From positions 29,136 to 92,396 of the forward strand of contig NZ_RCOG02000010.1 in assembly GCF_009663685.2 (NCBI RefSeq): a stretch of 63,261 bases of DNA, in the 5' to 3' direction. The DNA is from Cupriavidus sp. U2. GTDB lineage: Bacteria > Pseudomonadota > Gammaproteobacteria > Burkholderiales > Burkholderiaceae. A program made the translations under genes and the position numbers. Under the pieces are notes generated by a model. The model had not been told where the DNA came from, did not search any database, and was given only the letters and a program-made list of their open reading frames with translations. This document shows positions 9,535 through 18,809 of this stretch, one piece after another; position 1 is the stretch's first letter, and every line of letters starts with the position of its first letter.

Positions 9535-10812
9535 TTATGGCGCTGTGCTGCCTGGTGAACAGGTGCGGCCGCGATGCGCGCGGCGCGTCGATGACCACTC
9601 CGCCAGCCTGACCTCGTCCCGAATCTTCGCGAGAACGTCGATCAGCCGGTCCATGTCGGAAGGAGTGAGTTTCGCATGCAGCGTAAGGCGCATCAATGCC
9701 CTATTTTTGGGGGTAGCAGGGGAGCAAAAGACGGCGCCGAAGATGCCGTGCCGCTGCAGTGCGTTGCGCAGAACCATGACCTGGGGTTCCGTACCCGCCT
9801 CCAGCCCGATGATCTGCTCGCTCCCGTCGCTGATGTTGTAGCCAAGCTCGGTAATGGCTGCGCGTGTAGACCGGGTGATGGCATGCAGGCGCGCCCTGCG
9901 ATCGTCTGCGCGCGCAATGAAATCCGCCGCGGCATCGAACCAGGCGATTTCATGGCGCAGCAGACCGGAACTGAAAATGGCCGGACGTGCCTCCACCGCG
10001 AAGAAATCCTTGAATCGGGTCGAACAGGCCACGAACCCGGCGCGCCCGGCAAACGCCTTGGCCAGCGACGCCGTCCGGAAATGGACCCGTTCGGAAAGCC
10101 CCAGCGCGGGGACAAGCCCGCCGCCCGCAGGGCCATGCGTGCCTAGCGAATGTGATTCATCCACCACCAGGACGCTGCCTGTCGCTTCCGCCATTTGCAC
10201 GTACGCTTCCAACGGCGCCACGCTGCCCGTGGTGCTATAGACGGCATCCACCAGAATGACGCCCGGACCCATGCGCTCGATCTGGCGCGCGGCGTGAGCG
10301 AAGTCGTTGTGGCGCACTGGCACGGCCTGAGCCCCGGCCGCGCTGATGCCTTCCCACAGCGAGGCATGGCCGTTCATGTCGATGTAGACGGGCACCCCCG
10401 GCCCCGCAATACACTGCACCAGCCCGACGTTAGCCGCCCATCCTGACTGGGCGATCAGGCCATCCTCGGCCTGCATGAGCGTGGCGAGTTTCCGTTCGAC
10501 CTGCTGTTGTGGCGTGTCGCCGTGCCGAAACACCGAAGACATCAGCAATTCGGGCGCCTCGTCGAGTAGCGCCCGCGCTTGCGCCTGGACCAGCGCAGTT
10601 TCCCCCAGCAGGCATAGATAGTCGTTGCTGCTCAGGTGCAAGGCATCTGGGCCCGGGACGCGTCCGTGCAGCAGGTGATCGCCCCCCCAGAGTTTTTCCA
10701 TTCTGTCGACGAAATGGGCAGCCATCCGATCCGAGATCCATGCCGGTAACGGCGCGGATTGTATGCGACTGACAGATTTTGTCGGTTGTGAATGAAGATT
10801 GGCGGGCGACAT
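9535..10812 (-). CDS. cqsA: CqsA/LqsA-like alpha-hydroxyketone autoinducer synthase
   Basis: PLP-dependent alpha-oxoamine synthase, 425 residues. It has the family's PLP motifs: VDESHSLGTHGPAG with D218 and H221, and TASLAKAFAGRAGF with the Schiff-base lysine K252. These two motifs are closer to CqsA than to the KBL, BioF or HemA branches. CqsA joins an acyl-CoA to an amino acid-derived carbon unit to give a CAI-1-type ketone; LqsA makes LAI-1. The ATG at 10812 has a GGAGG seven bases upstream. Downstream on the same strand, 24 bp away, is the matching sensor kinase. The family is firm; the exact product is unknown. Confidence 0.88.
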   Translation of the reverse strand: MSPANLHSQPTKSVSRIQSAPLPAWISDRMAAHFVDRMEKLWGGDHLLHGRVPGPDALHLSSNDYLCLLGETALVQAQARALLDEAPELLMSSVFRHGDTPQQQVERKLATLMQAEDGLIAQSGWAANVGLVQCIAGPGVPVYIDMNGHASLWEGISAAGAQAVPVRHNDFAHAARQIERMGPGVILVDAVYSTTGSVAPLEAYVQMAEATGSVLVVDESHSLGTHGPAGGGLVPALGLSERVHFRTASLAKAFAGRAGFVACSTRFKDFFAVEARPAIFSSGLLRHEIAWFDAAADFIARADDRRARLHAITRSTRAAITELGYNISDGSEQIIGLEAGTEPQVMVLRNALQRHGIFGAVFCSPATPKNRALMRLTLHAKLTPSDMDRLIDVLAKIRDEVRLAEWSSTRRAHRGRTCSPGSTAP

Positions 10813-11235
10813 CGGTTTTCCTCCAAAGAAATGAGCGCCAAAATCAAAAAACGAATGACTTGAAAACTTGAGGTCTGCAGCGGAGGCCTGCCCTCATTGG
10901 ATGGGAGGAACACGGCAACCGCAGGCTAAGCCAAAGCCTGTCGCGAACCCGAAAGCTCGCGCCATGCGTCGGCCGTGACGACACCGGCTTGCCGCCCCCC
11001 TTGGTTTCGTTCGAAGGACGGTACGGCACAGCATGACAGTTTGCGTCATCTATTCGACGCCCATTGGGCACGCCCGCGCTATTGCCGGATACCCAAAATC
11101 GACCGCTTCTGGCATGAGAAACGCATGCCAGCATTTGTCCGTGGCAGCGCGGCACCATGCCCGGTGGTGAGGAAAAGCAGTAGCTAACGCCCGACGAAGA
11201 AGCAATCTGCTGGCCTGCTCCGCTGAGCACTGATT

Positions 11236-11262
11236 GGGCCTCGCTAAATAATATTGAGGCCC
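11236..11262. other. Stem-loop with 7-bp perfect arms
   Basis: GGGCCTC and GAGGCCC flank a 13-base AT-rich loop. It lies 8 bp beyond the end of the weak leftward frame at 11270-11488, so it could be that frame's terminator, although no clear U-tract follows. Confidence 0.35.
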
Positions 11263-11269
11263 TACTTTC

Positions 11270-11488
11270 CTAAACGCACCAACGTGCGAAATCGGATGCC
11301 ATCCGATAGGCGACTTTGGCACTCAGAACCACTTGCGCCACATATTTCGGACATTGCTTTGCAAGCAGATTTGCGGAGTTCGGATTTAGGGCGGTTAATT
11401 GCTTTTCAAGAGAACGCCGTTCACGTAAGTCGCTTAACTTTCGACGAACATTAGAAGGCGCGATCTGGACGAAAGAGTTTGGTGCCAA
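11270..11488 (-). CDS. Possible short gene or gene fragment, unknown function
   Basis: A 72-codon leftward frame starting at a TTG. It opens only just after an in-frame TAG that lies inside the shared repeat. The product would be basic and helical, with LRERRSLEKQLTALNPNSA visible; no family is recognised. A stem-loop follows the stop. The TTG start, the AT-rich setting and lack of homology make it as likely to be a chance frame or remnant as a gene. Confidence 0.22.
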   Translation of the reverse strand: MAPNSFVQIAPSNVRRKLSDLRERRSLEKQLTALNPNSANLLAKQCPKYVAQVVLSAKVAYRMASDFARWCV

Positions 11489-11496
11489 GTCCTTGT

Positions 11497-11534
11497 TTTT
11501 GCAGGATTTCTATTGGAAAGACAATGAGCACTTA
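11497..11534 (+). repeat. Degenerate repeat, copy A
   Basis: A stretch of about 35 bp whose core TTTCTATTGGAAAGA (11508-11522 region) is identical to a sequence near 18.53 kb in the opposite orientation, with further partial matches upstream of the core (CTTG, TTT, GG). The two copies flank about 7 kb. Origin unknown. Confidence 0.45.
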
Positions 11535-11925
11535 GACTTCAAGTGTCTCATTCATCACTTACCCGTTACGACGACATGCCGCATTCCAGATCGGGTGACG
11601 TCTGATCGCCCTCCCCTGCACTCCCGCTACGCTTCCCACTTTCGAGACCTCGGCGTTCGCGAGCAGGGAATCGCTCTGCTTCGACCCAGTTCGCCTGCAC
11701 GACCGCGACGACATTCGCGCGACTTTCTGCACTGGCCTACCCTGCTCTGCGCCGGGGCGGCGGCCGTTTCCTGCGATCCATGGATCGATGGCTGAGGCAA
11801 CTTCCACAGCGTCAACACTGCTGGAGCGGCTGGTTCTGACGCTTACGCCCCATGCAGAGGCTTTCGCAGCGCAAGGGTTAGCAGCGATAATGAGGCACAA
11901 CTGATCGGCTCAAGAGGCACAAGGA

Positions 11926-13167
11926 ATGGACAAGCAGGGCTTCACCACCGCCATTGTTCACGGCGACAGACTCACAGGTACCGAGCATGGTGGCGTTCAT
12001 CAGCCAATCCATACCTCTGTGCAGTATGGTTTCGATCGCGTCGAGGACCTCATCGGCGTATTCCAGGGCACGAAGAAGGGTGGCTTCAACTACGCGCGCC
12101 AGGGCACGCCCACGACCGCGGCGCTTGAGCGCAAGATCACTAGCCTGGAAGACGGCATTGGCACGATCTGCTTCAGCACCGGCATGGCCGCGATCACGGC
12201 AACGTTTCTCACGCTGTTGCGTGCAGGCGATCATCTCGTGGCGAGCCGTTATGTGTTCGGGAACACCAACAGCCTGTTCGGAACGCTGCGTACGCTCGGC
12301 ATAGACGTGACGACGGTCGATGCGTGCAATGTCGAAGAGGTCAAGCAGGCCATCCGTCCGAATACCCGGATGGTGTTCGTCGAAACCATCGCGAACCCGG
12401 GCACACAAATTCCGGATCTGCAAGGCATCGGCAACGTGTGCCGCGAGCGCGGTATCGCGTATGTCGTCGATAACACGATCACCTCGCCGGCCTTGTTCCG
12501 GCCGAAGACAGTCGGGGCCAGCCTCGTCATTAGCTCGCTGACGAAGACGATTGGCGGTCATGGCACCGCACTTGGGGGCGCCGTAACCGATACCGGCTTG
12601 TTCGACTGGAGCACATATCCCAACATTGCCGAGGATTATCGGCGTGCAGTGGGCAAGGAGCAGGGGCTGCTGCAAATCCGCAAGAAGGGCTTGCGCGACA
12701 TGGGCGCGGCATTGTCGTCCGAGCAGGCACATGCGATCGCCATCGGGGCCGAAACGCTCGCGCTGCGCGTGAAGCAAAGCAGCGACAACGCGCTCGCGCT
12801 CGCACAGTTTCTGGAGCGGCATCCGGCTGTCGGAAGGGTGTACTACCCGGGCCTGCCGAGCCATCCGCAGTATGAAATCGCGCAATCGCTTTTTTCCGGC
12901 GCATCGTGGCTCCTGTCTTTCGAACTGAAGAACGCGGACCGCATGATTGACATCGTCAACGCGCTTGCGCTGCCCATCAAGGCAACCGGTCTTGGCGACA
13001 CCCGAACGCTGATCATTCCCGTGGCTCCTACGATCTTCTTCGAAGCCGGCCCCGAGACACGCAAGGCAATGGGGATTTCCGATGGCATGCTGCGCCTGTC
13101 GGCCGGCATTGAGGACATCGACGATCTGATCGCGGACTTCTCACAGGCGCTGAAACTGGCCGCGTAG
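11926..13167 (+). CDS. Cystathionine gamma-synthase family PLP enzyme
   Basis: A 413-residue Cys/Met metabolism PLP enzyme of the gamma-synthase/lyase superfamily. The PLP lysine is K207 in SSLTKTIGGHG, with the cofactor aspartate D182 in VVDNTITSP. The N-terminal YARQGTPTTAALERKI and FSTGMAAI motifs bind substrate and phosphate in this group. It could act in trans-sulfuration, on O-acetylhomoserine, or as a methionine gamma-lyase-type enzyme; the sequence does not decide between them. It stands alone, with a gene-poor stretch upstream and a convergent peptidase downstream. Confidence 0.87.
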   Translation: MDKQGFTTAIVHGDRLTGTEHGGVHQPIHTSVQYGFDRVEDLIGVFQGTKKGGFNYARQGTPTTAALERKITSLEDGIGTICFSTGMAAITATFLTLLRAGDHLVASRYVFGNTNSLFGTLRTLGIDVTTVDACNVEEVKQAIRPNTRMVFVETIANPGTQIPDLQGIGNVCRERGIAYVVDNTITSPALFRPKTVGASLVISSLTKTIGGHGTALGGAVTDTGLFDWSTYPNIAEDYRRAVGKEQGLLQIRKKGLRDMGAALSSEQAHAIAIGAETLALRVKQSSDNALALAQFLERHPAVGRVYYPGLPSHPQYEIAQSLFSGASWLLSFELKNADRMIDIVNALALPIKATGLGDTRTLIIPVAPTIFFEAGPETRKAMGISDGMLRLSAGIEDIDDLIADFSQALKLAA

Positions 13168-13320
13168 AACGGCAGCGCCAGAAGAAAGTGGCACCGCTGT
13201 CTGCATGACCAGCATTGCGTGATGGATTCGGGCTCACCAGACGGTGAGCCCAACGTCATCAAGGTGCCCGAGCCTGCAGTCCGTTCCCTCCCGACCTCAC
13301 CGGCCGAACCGCTGTACGAC

Positions 13321-14901
13321 TTACTTGAAGGGCGTCTGCAAGATTCCCATGATGGTCTGGATGCCATCGCGGTAGTTGCCAAGCCGCATGTTCTCGTCAA
13401 AGCTGTGCTGATTATTGTCGGCATTGACCAGCGGCACGATCACGAACGGGGACTTGAGCGCCTGCACCGCAGCACCGGTGGGGACGGTTCCGCCCATCAT
13501 CCGGATCTGCACGGGCGACTTGCCGTAGGTATCGTGCATCACGCCCTGTAGCCATTTGCTGATCGGCGCGTCCAGATCGGTACGGGCCGCCGAACTCGAA
13601 GCAGACACTTCACCGGCCGTGAGCGATGCCAGTTTCGGATAGCGCGCTCGCTCTTCTGCCGTCGGCTCGCCGTTCACCAGGTGGTAGCCCTGCTTCTCGA
13701 TGTGCTTGCGCAGCAGCGCCACCAGCGACTCGGGCGGCGTCTCCGGTACCGTACGCAGATCGATATCAGCGATGGCCACTTCGGGAATGATGGTCCGCGC
13801 CTTGGGGCCGACGTCACCCGCGGCAATGCCGCGTACGTTCAGGCTGGGATACTGCATCGCCTCCTGGTAATTGGCGCCGACCTTTTCTGCGCTGGCAATG
13901 CCCAGCCGGCGCTTAAGCGCCGCCTCGTCGTCTGGCACCGCCGCCATGATCTTCCGGGCCCGCTCGTCGAACTTTACCGGTGTGTAATAGCCGGGGATGG
14001 TCACGCGGCCATTCTCGTCCTTCATCGACGCCAGCAAGCTCGCCAGGCGTTGCACCGGATTGGCGGAGTAGTTGCCGTAGTGTCCGCTGTGCAGTCCCTG
14101 GCTTGCACCGAAGACTTTCAGCTGCACGAGCTGGATGCCCCGGTTGCCGAATACCAGCGTCGGCTGATTGCTCTGGTGCATCGGGCCATCGAAGATGACC
14201 ATGCCGTCATTTCGCAATAGCGCAAGATTCTGGGCAATGACCTGTCCAAGCGAGGGTGAGCCCTTTTCCTCCTCGGAATCGAGCAGCACCTTGATGTTGA
14301 CGCCCGGCTCCACGCCCGCCGCCTTGAGCGCATCGAAGGCTGCCAGGAACATCACGATGGGTCCCTTGTCGTCCGATGAGGAACGTGCGAAGAGGCGCCA
14401 CTCGGGGTCCACCTGGCCACCGTACAGTTTGTCGAGCGGCAGGGTTTCCCATTTGCCGTCGGCAGCGCGGGCCTTGAGCGTGGCTTCCCATGGACTCTTC
14501 TGCGCCCACTGGGACGGTGTCACCGACTGGCCATCCAGGTGCATATAGAACAGTACAGTTTTGCGCGGTGCGGTCGCGCTTGCTTCGGGCGCCGTGTACT
14601 CGGCGTACATCATCGGCTTGTCGCCATTTGCGAGCGCCTGCGCCTGGAATCCGCGTCGGGAAAAGGCCTTGGTAAGCCAGTCCACGTTCTTTTGAATATC
14701 GGCCGGCACGGTTGCATCGTTGGGAATCGCCAGCAGCTCCACCCATTCGCGATAGCTTGCTGCTGCCGCACGGCCAGCCGATTGCTCAAGCTGTGCGCGG
14801 TCCAACGTGGTGGCGCTCACCACAGTCCCATACGCCAGGATCAGCGACGCAACAAGCGCCAGTCTGCGGGAACGATGCGGAATTCGCGAGGGGGTGCGCA
14901 T
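13321..14901 (-). CDS. Exported M20-family zinc metallopeptidase
   Basis: About 526 residues from the ATG at 14901, chosen because it places a signal peptide (basic RTPSRIPHRSRR, then a hydrophobic core ending near VVSA) at the N-terminus. Metal-site motifs of family M20 are visible: MHLDGQS, SSDDKGP and the acidic pair in SEEEKGSP. Members are di-zinc carboxypeptidases or dipeptidases; this one should act in the periplasm. It is convergent with the PLP enzyme. Substrate is unknown; the nearby peptide importer at 2-7 kb is not in the same operon. Confidence 0.87.
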   Translation of the reverse strand: MRTPSRIPHRSRRLALVASLILAYGTVVSATTLDRAQLEQSAGRAAAASYREWVELLAIPNDATVPADIQKNVDWLTKAFSRRGFQAQALANGDKPMMYAEYTAPEASATAPRKTVLFYMHLDGQSVTPSQWAQKSPWEATLKARAADGKWETLPLDKLYGGQVDPEWRLFARSSSDDKGPIVMFLAAFDALKAAGVEPGVNIKVLLDSEEEKGSPSLGQVIAQNLALLRNDGMVIFDGPMHQSNQPTLVFGNRGIQLVQLKVFGASQGLHSGHYGNYSANPVQRLASLLASMKDENGRVTIPGYYTPVKFDERARKIMAAVPDDEAALKRRLGIASAEKVGANYQEAMQYPSLNVRGIAAGDVGPKARTIIPEVAIADIDLRTVPETPPESLVALLRKHIEKQGYHLVNGEPTAEERARYPKLASLTAGEVSASSSAARTDLDAPISKWLQGVMHDTYGKSPVQIRMMGGTVPTGAAVQALKSPFVIVPLVNADNNQHSFDENMRLGNYRDGIQTIMGILQTPFK

Positions 14902-15106
14902 GTCTTTCTCTCTGTTGGTTGTATGACGGCATGCATTATGACGGCAGCCTCCGTGAACCAAAAGGGACTATGCGCCGCAATCAGCGGCAGAAGGACCCAT
15001 CACCCCCCTCCCCCGGAGCCCTCCGCGCCCCGTGGCTTTCGCCTTGCGGCACGCTTCGCTGTCACGGCCCACTTACTGGGATGTCTTTCGTCGATGAGGG
15101 CCCTAT

Positions 15107-15355
15107 TCAACCGACAGCATTGAAGGGATAGGTACGCGACTGCGGCGCCGGTTCAATGCCATCGCCCGAGGGCAGGTTGTCCGCGGCAACGGAATGGTCT
15201 CCGCCAGGATTTTCACCAGACCGAAATGCGTCCGCAGCCTGGTGTTGCTTTCGTTTTCGCGTCTCCTGGTAAGCAGCGAAGCCTACTCCGGCACCCGCTG
15301 CTGCGATATACGTGATGAGTGGCAACGCCAGATGAACGAGTTTCCCGTTGAACAT
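15107..15355 (-). CDS. Small single-pass membrane protein, unknown function
   Basis: An 82-residue product from the ATG at 15355, which has AGGAG at good spacing. One hydrophobic helix (LVHLALPLITYIAAAGAGVG) is followed by a charged, probably soluble tail. No family recognised. A frame start 36 bp upstream exists but lacks a ribosome site. Confidence 0.5.
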   Translation of the reverse strand: MFNGKLVHLALPLITYIAAAGAGVGFAAYQETRKRKQHQAADAFRSGENPGGDHSVAADNLPSGDGIEPAPQSRTYPFNAVG

Positions 15356-15726
15356 GATCTGCTCCTGCGTTGTTCCAGGGATCGGCAGCATCGAAAGCTG
15401 CAGAACTGCGGCATACCATCATCAGCATGGAGCATGCCACCGGCAGATAGCCGGGATACCACCGCGCCGCCGTCATCACCGCGGCCATCGGAAATGGAAA
15501 ATCCGGCTCAATCCGGGACGGGCGCCGGCTATCACGTGTTGTGGAACGCTTGACGCACCGGCTGCTTTCTACAACCGATGGCAAAAAAGGAGCGCACTCG
15601 ATGTTCCGCCACGCGGCGGTCAAGTGAAGGGCCGCCGACTTGCCGAGGCTACGGCTGCGCCGGCCATCAGGGCGATGCGGCGGGCTTTGGCGTTACGCAA
15701 CTGCCCACGACGACTGCCACACCACA
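15356..15726. other. Intergenic region, nothing recognised
   Basis: About 370 bp between two small leftward genes. No credible coding frame, RNA gene or marked repeat was found. Confidence 0.4.
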
Positions 15727-15951
15727 TTAAGGCGTGCGCGCGGCTGGCCGCTGATCTTGAGCGGTGTTGGGCGCAGGATAGACTTCATCGCTGCGGGAGA
15801 ACGACTCACGCGGCGGCGGAGGCGTCGCGGTGGTATCCCTGGGAACGCCCTCGCATCCACCCATCGTCGTGGCCAGCAGGGCAACCGCTAACGCAGTCGC
15901 CATACCGCGACACCACGTTGTACCAGTGCAAGCTCTCAGTGTGTCAAACAT
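15727..15951 (-). CDS. Small putative lipoprotein
   Basis: A 74-residue product from the ATG at 15951, preceded by AGGGAA at about 9 bp. The hydrophobic stretch ATALAVALLATT leads to MGGC, a plausible lipobox, and the mature part is short and proline-rich. Homology is not recognised, so the gene call rests on the signal and ribosome site. Confidence 0.5.
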   Translation of the reverse strand: MFDTLRACTGTTWCRGMATALAVALLATTMGGCEGVPRDTTATPPPPRESFSRSDEVYPAPNTAQDQRPAARTP

Positions 15952-16018
15952 AGACGGATTCCCTGAAGACATATCCGAAGCATAGGTGTCTTCGGCAGGC
16001 GTGCATAACAGAAACCGC

Positions 16019-17446
16019 TCAGCGCGATGGATCCCTGGTCCCCAGCGGTACGGGCTGCGTCAGCGTTTCAGGTCGCAGAATCCGGTCCAGTTCCTCTTTC
16101 GATAACAAGCCCTTTTGCAGCACGATCTCATAGACGCTACCACCGGTGGCATGCGCTTCCTGCGCGACGGCAGTCGCATTGGCGTATCCAATGTATGGGT
16201 TCAACGCCGTGACAATACCGATGGAATTCTCCACGATTGCGCGAAGCCTTTCCTCATTCGCGGTAATGCCCTTGACGCATCGTTCCGCCAGCGTCAAACA
16301 ACCATTGCGCAGATGACTCACGCTTTTGAAGAGGCTGTGGGCAATGATCGGCTCGAACGCATTGAGTTGGAGCTGCCCTGCCTCTGCCGCGAAGGTCACG
16401 GTGACGTCATTACCAATGACTTCAAAGGCGATCTGATTGACGACCTCCGGAATAACGGGATTTACCTTGCCAGGCATGATGCTGGAACCTGCCTGCATCG
16501 GTGGCAGGTTAATCTCATTCAGACCTGCTCGTGGGCCGCTCGACAGCAGGCGCAGGTCATTGCAAGTCTTCGATAGCTTTACCGCTACACGCTTTAGGAC
16601 CCCCGAGAGCTGGACGAAGGCGCCACAGTCTTGCGTTGCCTCGATCAGATTCGGAGCCGTCTGCAGCGGGATGCCAGTAATGTCACGAAGCCGCTGCAAT
16701 ACCAGGGGCGCGTAGGAAGGGTGCGCGGTGATGCCCGTACCGATCGCGGTGGCACCCAGATTGATTTCGCAGATGAGCATTGATGCTTCACGCAAGCGCT
16801 GCTCGTCCTCACCTAGCATCACCGCGTACGTACTGAACTCCTGACCCAGCGTCATCGGCACGGCGTCCTGCAGTTGGGTACGTCCCATCTTGATAATGTG
16901 CGCGAACTCCGCCGCCTTGGCTTCGAATGCGTTGCGCAGCGTCGCCATCGCGTCAATGAGTCCAGCGATACCAAACCACGTCGCCACTTTCAGCGAACTC
17001 GGATAGACATCGTTGGTGCTTTGGCCGATGTTGACGTGCTCGTTGGGATGAAGATGCTCGTATTCGCCTTTGTGGTGCCCAAGCAGTTCCAGCGCACGGT
17101 TGGCGATGACCTCGTTGGCATTCATGTTTGTCGAGGTACCCGCTCCGCCTTGAATGACGTCCACGACGAATTGGTCATGCAGATGACCAGCGATGATTTC
17201 CTTGCAGGCGTCCACGATCGCATTGCAACGCCGCTCGTCCAGGAGCCCCAACTCATGGTTGGCAAGGGCAGCCGCCTGCTTGATCGCCGCAAGCGCCTTG
17301 ATTAACTCCGGGTAGATGGAGATTGGTGTCCCGGTGATTGGAAAATTCTCAACGGCCCGCAGGGTGTGTACGCCATAGTAGGCATCCGAAGGGACTTCTT
17401 TGTCCCCAATGAGGTCGTGTTCAGTACGAAACGATGTGGCGGCCAT
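16019..17446 (-). CDS. aspA: Aspartate ammonia-lyase
   Basis: Converts L-aspartate to fumarate and ammonia. The 475-residue length is normal for AspA. The fumarase/aspartase signature GSSIMPGKVNPV is present, as are GAGTSTNMNANEVIANRA, NIGQSTNDVYPSS and GRTQLQDAVPMTLGQEF, which bind substrate and form the tetramer active site. The start ATG at 17446 has GGGAG upstream. It is transcribed alone. AspA rather than fumarase C is supported by GAGTSTNMNANEV; assignment is strong. Confidence 0.95.
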   Translation of the reverse strand: MAATSFRTEHDLIGDKEVPSDAYYGVHTLRAVENFPITGTPISIYPELIKALAAIKQAAALANHELGLLDERRCNAIVDACKEIIAGHLHDQFVVDVIQGGAGTSTNMNANEVIANRALELLGHHKGEYEHLHPNEHVNIGQSTNDVYPSSLKVATWFGIAGLIDAMATLRNAFEAKAAEFAHIIKMGRTQLQDAVPMTLGQEFSTYAVMLGEDEQRLREASMLICEINLGATAIGTGITAHPSYAPLVLQRLRDITGIPLQTAPNLIEATQDCGAFVQLSGVLKRVAVKLSKTCNDLRLLSSGPRAGLNEINLPPMQAGSSIMPGKVNPVIPEVVNQIAFEVIGNDVTVTFAAEAGQLQLNAFEPIIAHSLFKSVSHLRNGCLTLAERCVKGITANEERLRAIVENSIGIVTALNPYIGYANATAVAQEAHATGGSVYEIVLQKGLLSKEELDRILRPETLTQPVPLGTRDPSR

Positions 17447-17736
17447 GGCTCGTCTCCCTCAGCAGCATGCGTATCGTGAAGTGTATGAAGTTACACCGCC
17501 CGAGTGGGTCTTATGCAAAGAGAGTATTACGCCGACCACGATGGTGACGGTTATGCACAAGGAACATCGGCTGTCACACGTTGCCCGTGGCGAAGTGGCG
17601 GGATGCCGTCCCGCCGGCAGGGCTTCCGTGACGATGCAAAGAAGGCCTGTCATGGCCCGCCAGCGGCTCCGCCATCGATCCAAAATAATTTGCATTGCCA
17701 TTTGGCCGGTAAAACGGTCCGGCGCATTTCGGAAGC

Positions 17737-17762
17737 ATTGTTTTTTAGAATGAAAACAATGG
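17737..17762. repeat. 9-bp inverted repeat (CATTGTTTT/AAAACAATG)
   Basis: Perfect 9-bp arms around an 8-bp AT-rich spacer, in a gene-poor region. It could be an operator or transcript hairpin; no flanking gene uses it in an obvious way. Confidence 0.35.
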
Positions 17763-18525
17763 GTTACGTCGATTGTCGCTGTATGAACAAGGGGCAAATC
17801 GCCTGATTTGCTTCCCCGCGTTGCCGCCGTCGCCTTCTCTTCGGTGAATGCAAGGACTTGTCGCAATACACCTGGTACCACATTGCCTGAACACCGGCAC
17901 GGCAGGACGCGGCCAGGCTGGGCACTCGACCATGATGCCGCTGCTCTGCGCACAATTTTGCAGACCCCGGGGTGCCATCAGGCCGATGCAGGCTATGCGC
18001 CGCTGCGGAGCGAATCGACTGACTCTATATCGAAGAGGCGGTGTAGATCTTTTCTCCGAAGACGCGCGGCGACGAGCGGAGCGTGACGTCTTTTCGCAAG
18101 TACAAGTTTGCGTCGCTCTTGCTGGCATCGCGACATGGACTCGAGCATGCGCCCCACCCCCGCTGTTTCGGCACGTGCTTCCAGCCGCTCAGTGACAGCG
18201 CTCGCGTTTGGCGACTTGAATATGTTGATTCTCGCTGCCGGCGCCAGACGCGCCTCACGTTGCCTCTGCTCACCATAGAATGGTACTTGGCATTAAGCGC
18301 GACTCTCACGAGCGCAGCGCAGAGTCGTCCGTAACCCGACCGCTTTCAAATCGGGCCCCGAATTCCCGCTTCAATGCCAGATCGCCAAGGGGGCCGCGAT
18401 CGCCCCAAGCCTTCTTCCCCGCCTTGCTCAGTGGCCGCCGGGGAACTCCGAAAGATGCTACGCAAAAGATCCCCGCTGATACGATCCCTTCAGTGTCCGT
18501 CTGCGTACCAGCAACCGCAGGGTTC

Positions 18526-18563
18526 TCTTTCCAATAGAAACCCTTACAAATCAAGAAGTTAGG
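18526..18563 (-). repeat. Degenerate repeat, copy B
   Basis: Inverse-orientation partner of the sequence near 11.5 kb. The 15-base core TTTCTATTGGAAAGA is identical and about 25 of 34 aligned bases match. It lies about 250 bp downstream of rep. Confidence 0.45.
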
Positions 18564-18809
18564 ACTGTCCACCGGAAAGTCCGCAAAAATTCAGGCATTC
18601 CATGGGAACGTAGATCTTTATAACTCATTGATTTGATTGACTTTCTACTAGAAACCAGTCGTTAGCCCTACAAAGAATTGCGGAGACCTGTGGAACGGTA
18701 TCCGTCCGCCAGGCTCGACATCCCATTCGTCGCTCGCGAATCAATCTCCTATGTAGCGAATAGGGCAGTAGCAGCCGACACCGTTTGATGGCCATCCCCC
18801 ATGCCCGGG

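Larger units (their letters stand above)
10813..11925. other. Gene-poor 1.1-kb stretch with a relatively AT-rich core
   Basis: No convincing protein or RNA gene between the cqsA-like start and the PLP enzyme. From about 11230 to 11570 the base composition is visibly more AT-rich than the flanks. This core holds a stem-loop, one weak leftward reading frame and one copy of the degenerate repeat shared with 18.5 kb. It may be a remnant of a lost insertion. Confidence 0.5.
17447..18809. other. 1.36-kb gene-poor stretch between aspA and rep
   Basis: No convincing gene on either strand. It contains the aspA leader, a 9-bp inverted repeat near 17.75 kb, the second copy of the degenerate repeat at 18.53 kb, and a perfect TTTCTACTAGAAA palindrome at about 18.64 kb. 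The last 250 bp lie just downstream of rep and could belong to the replication origin. Confidence 0.5.

Noticed and set aside
11316..11795. Plus-strand 159-codon frame
   Set aside because: Crosses the degenerate repeat, has irregular composition and no recognisable domain.
18306..18572. Minus-strand 88-codon frame near rep
   Set aside because: No ribosome site or homology; contains the degenerate repeat and looks like chance coding.
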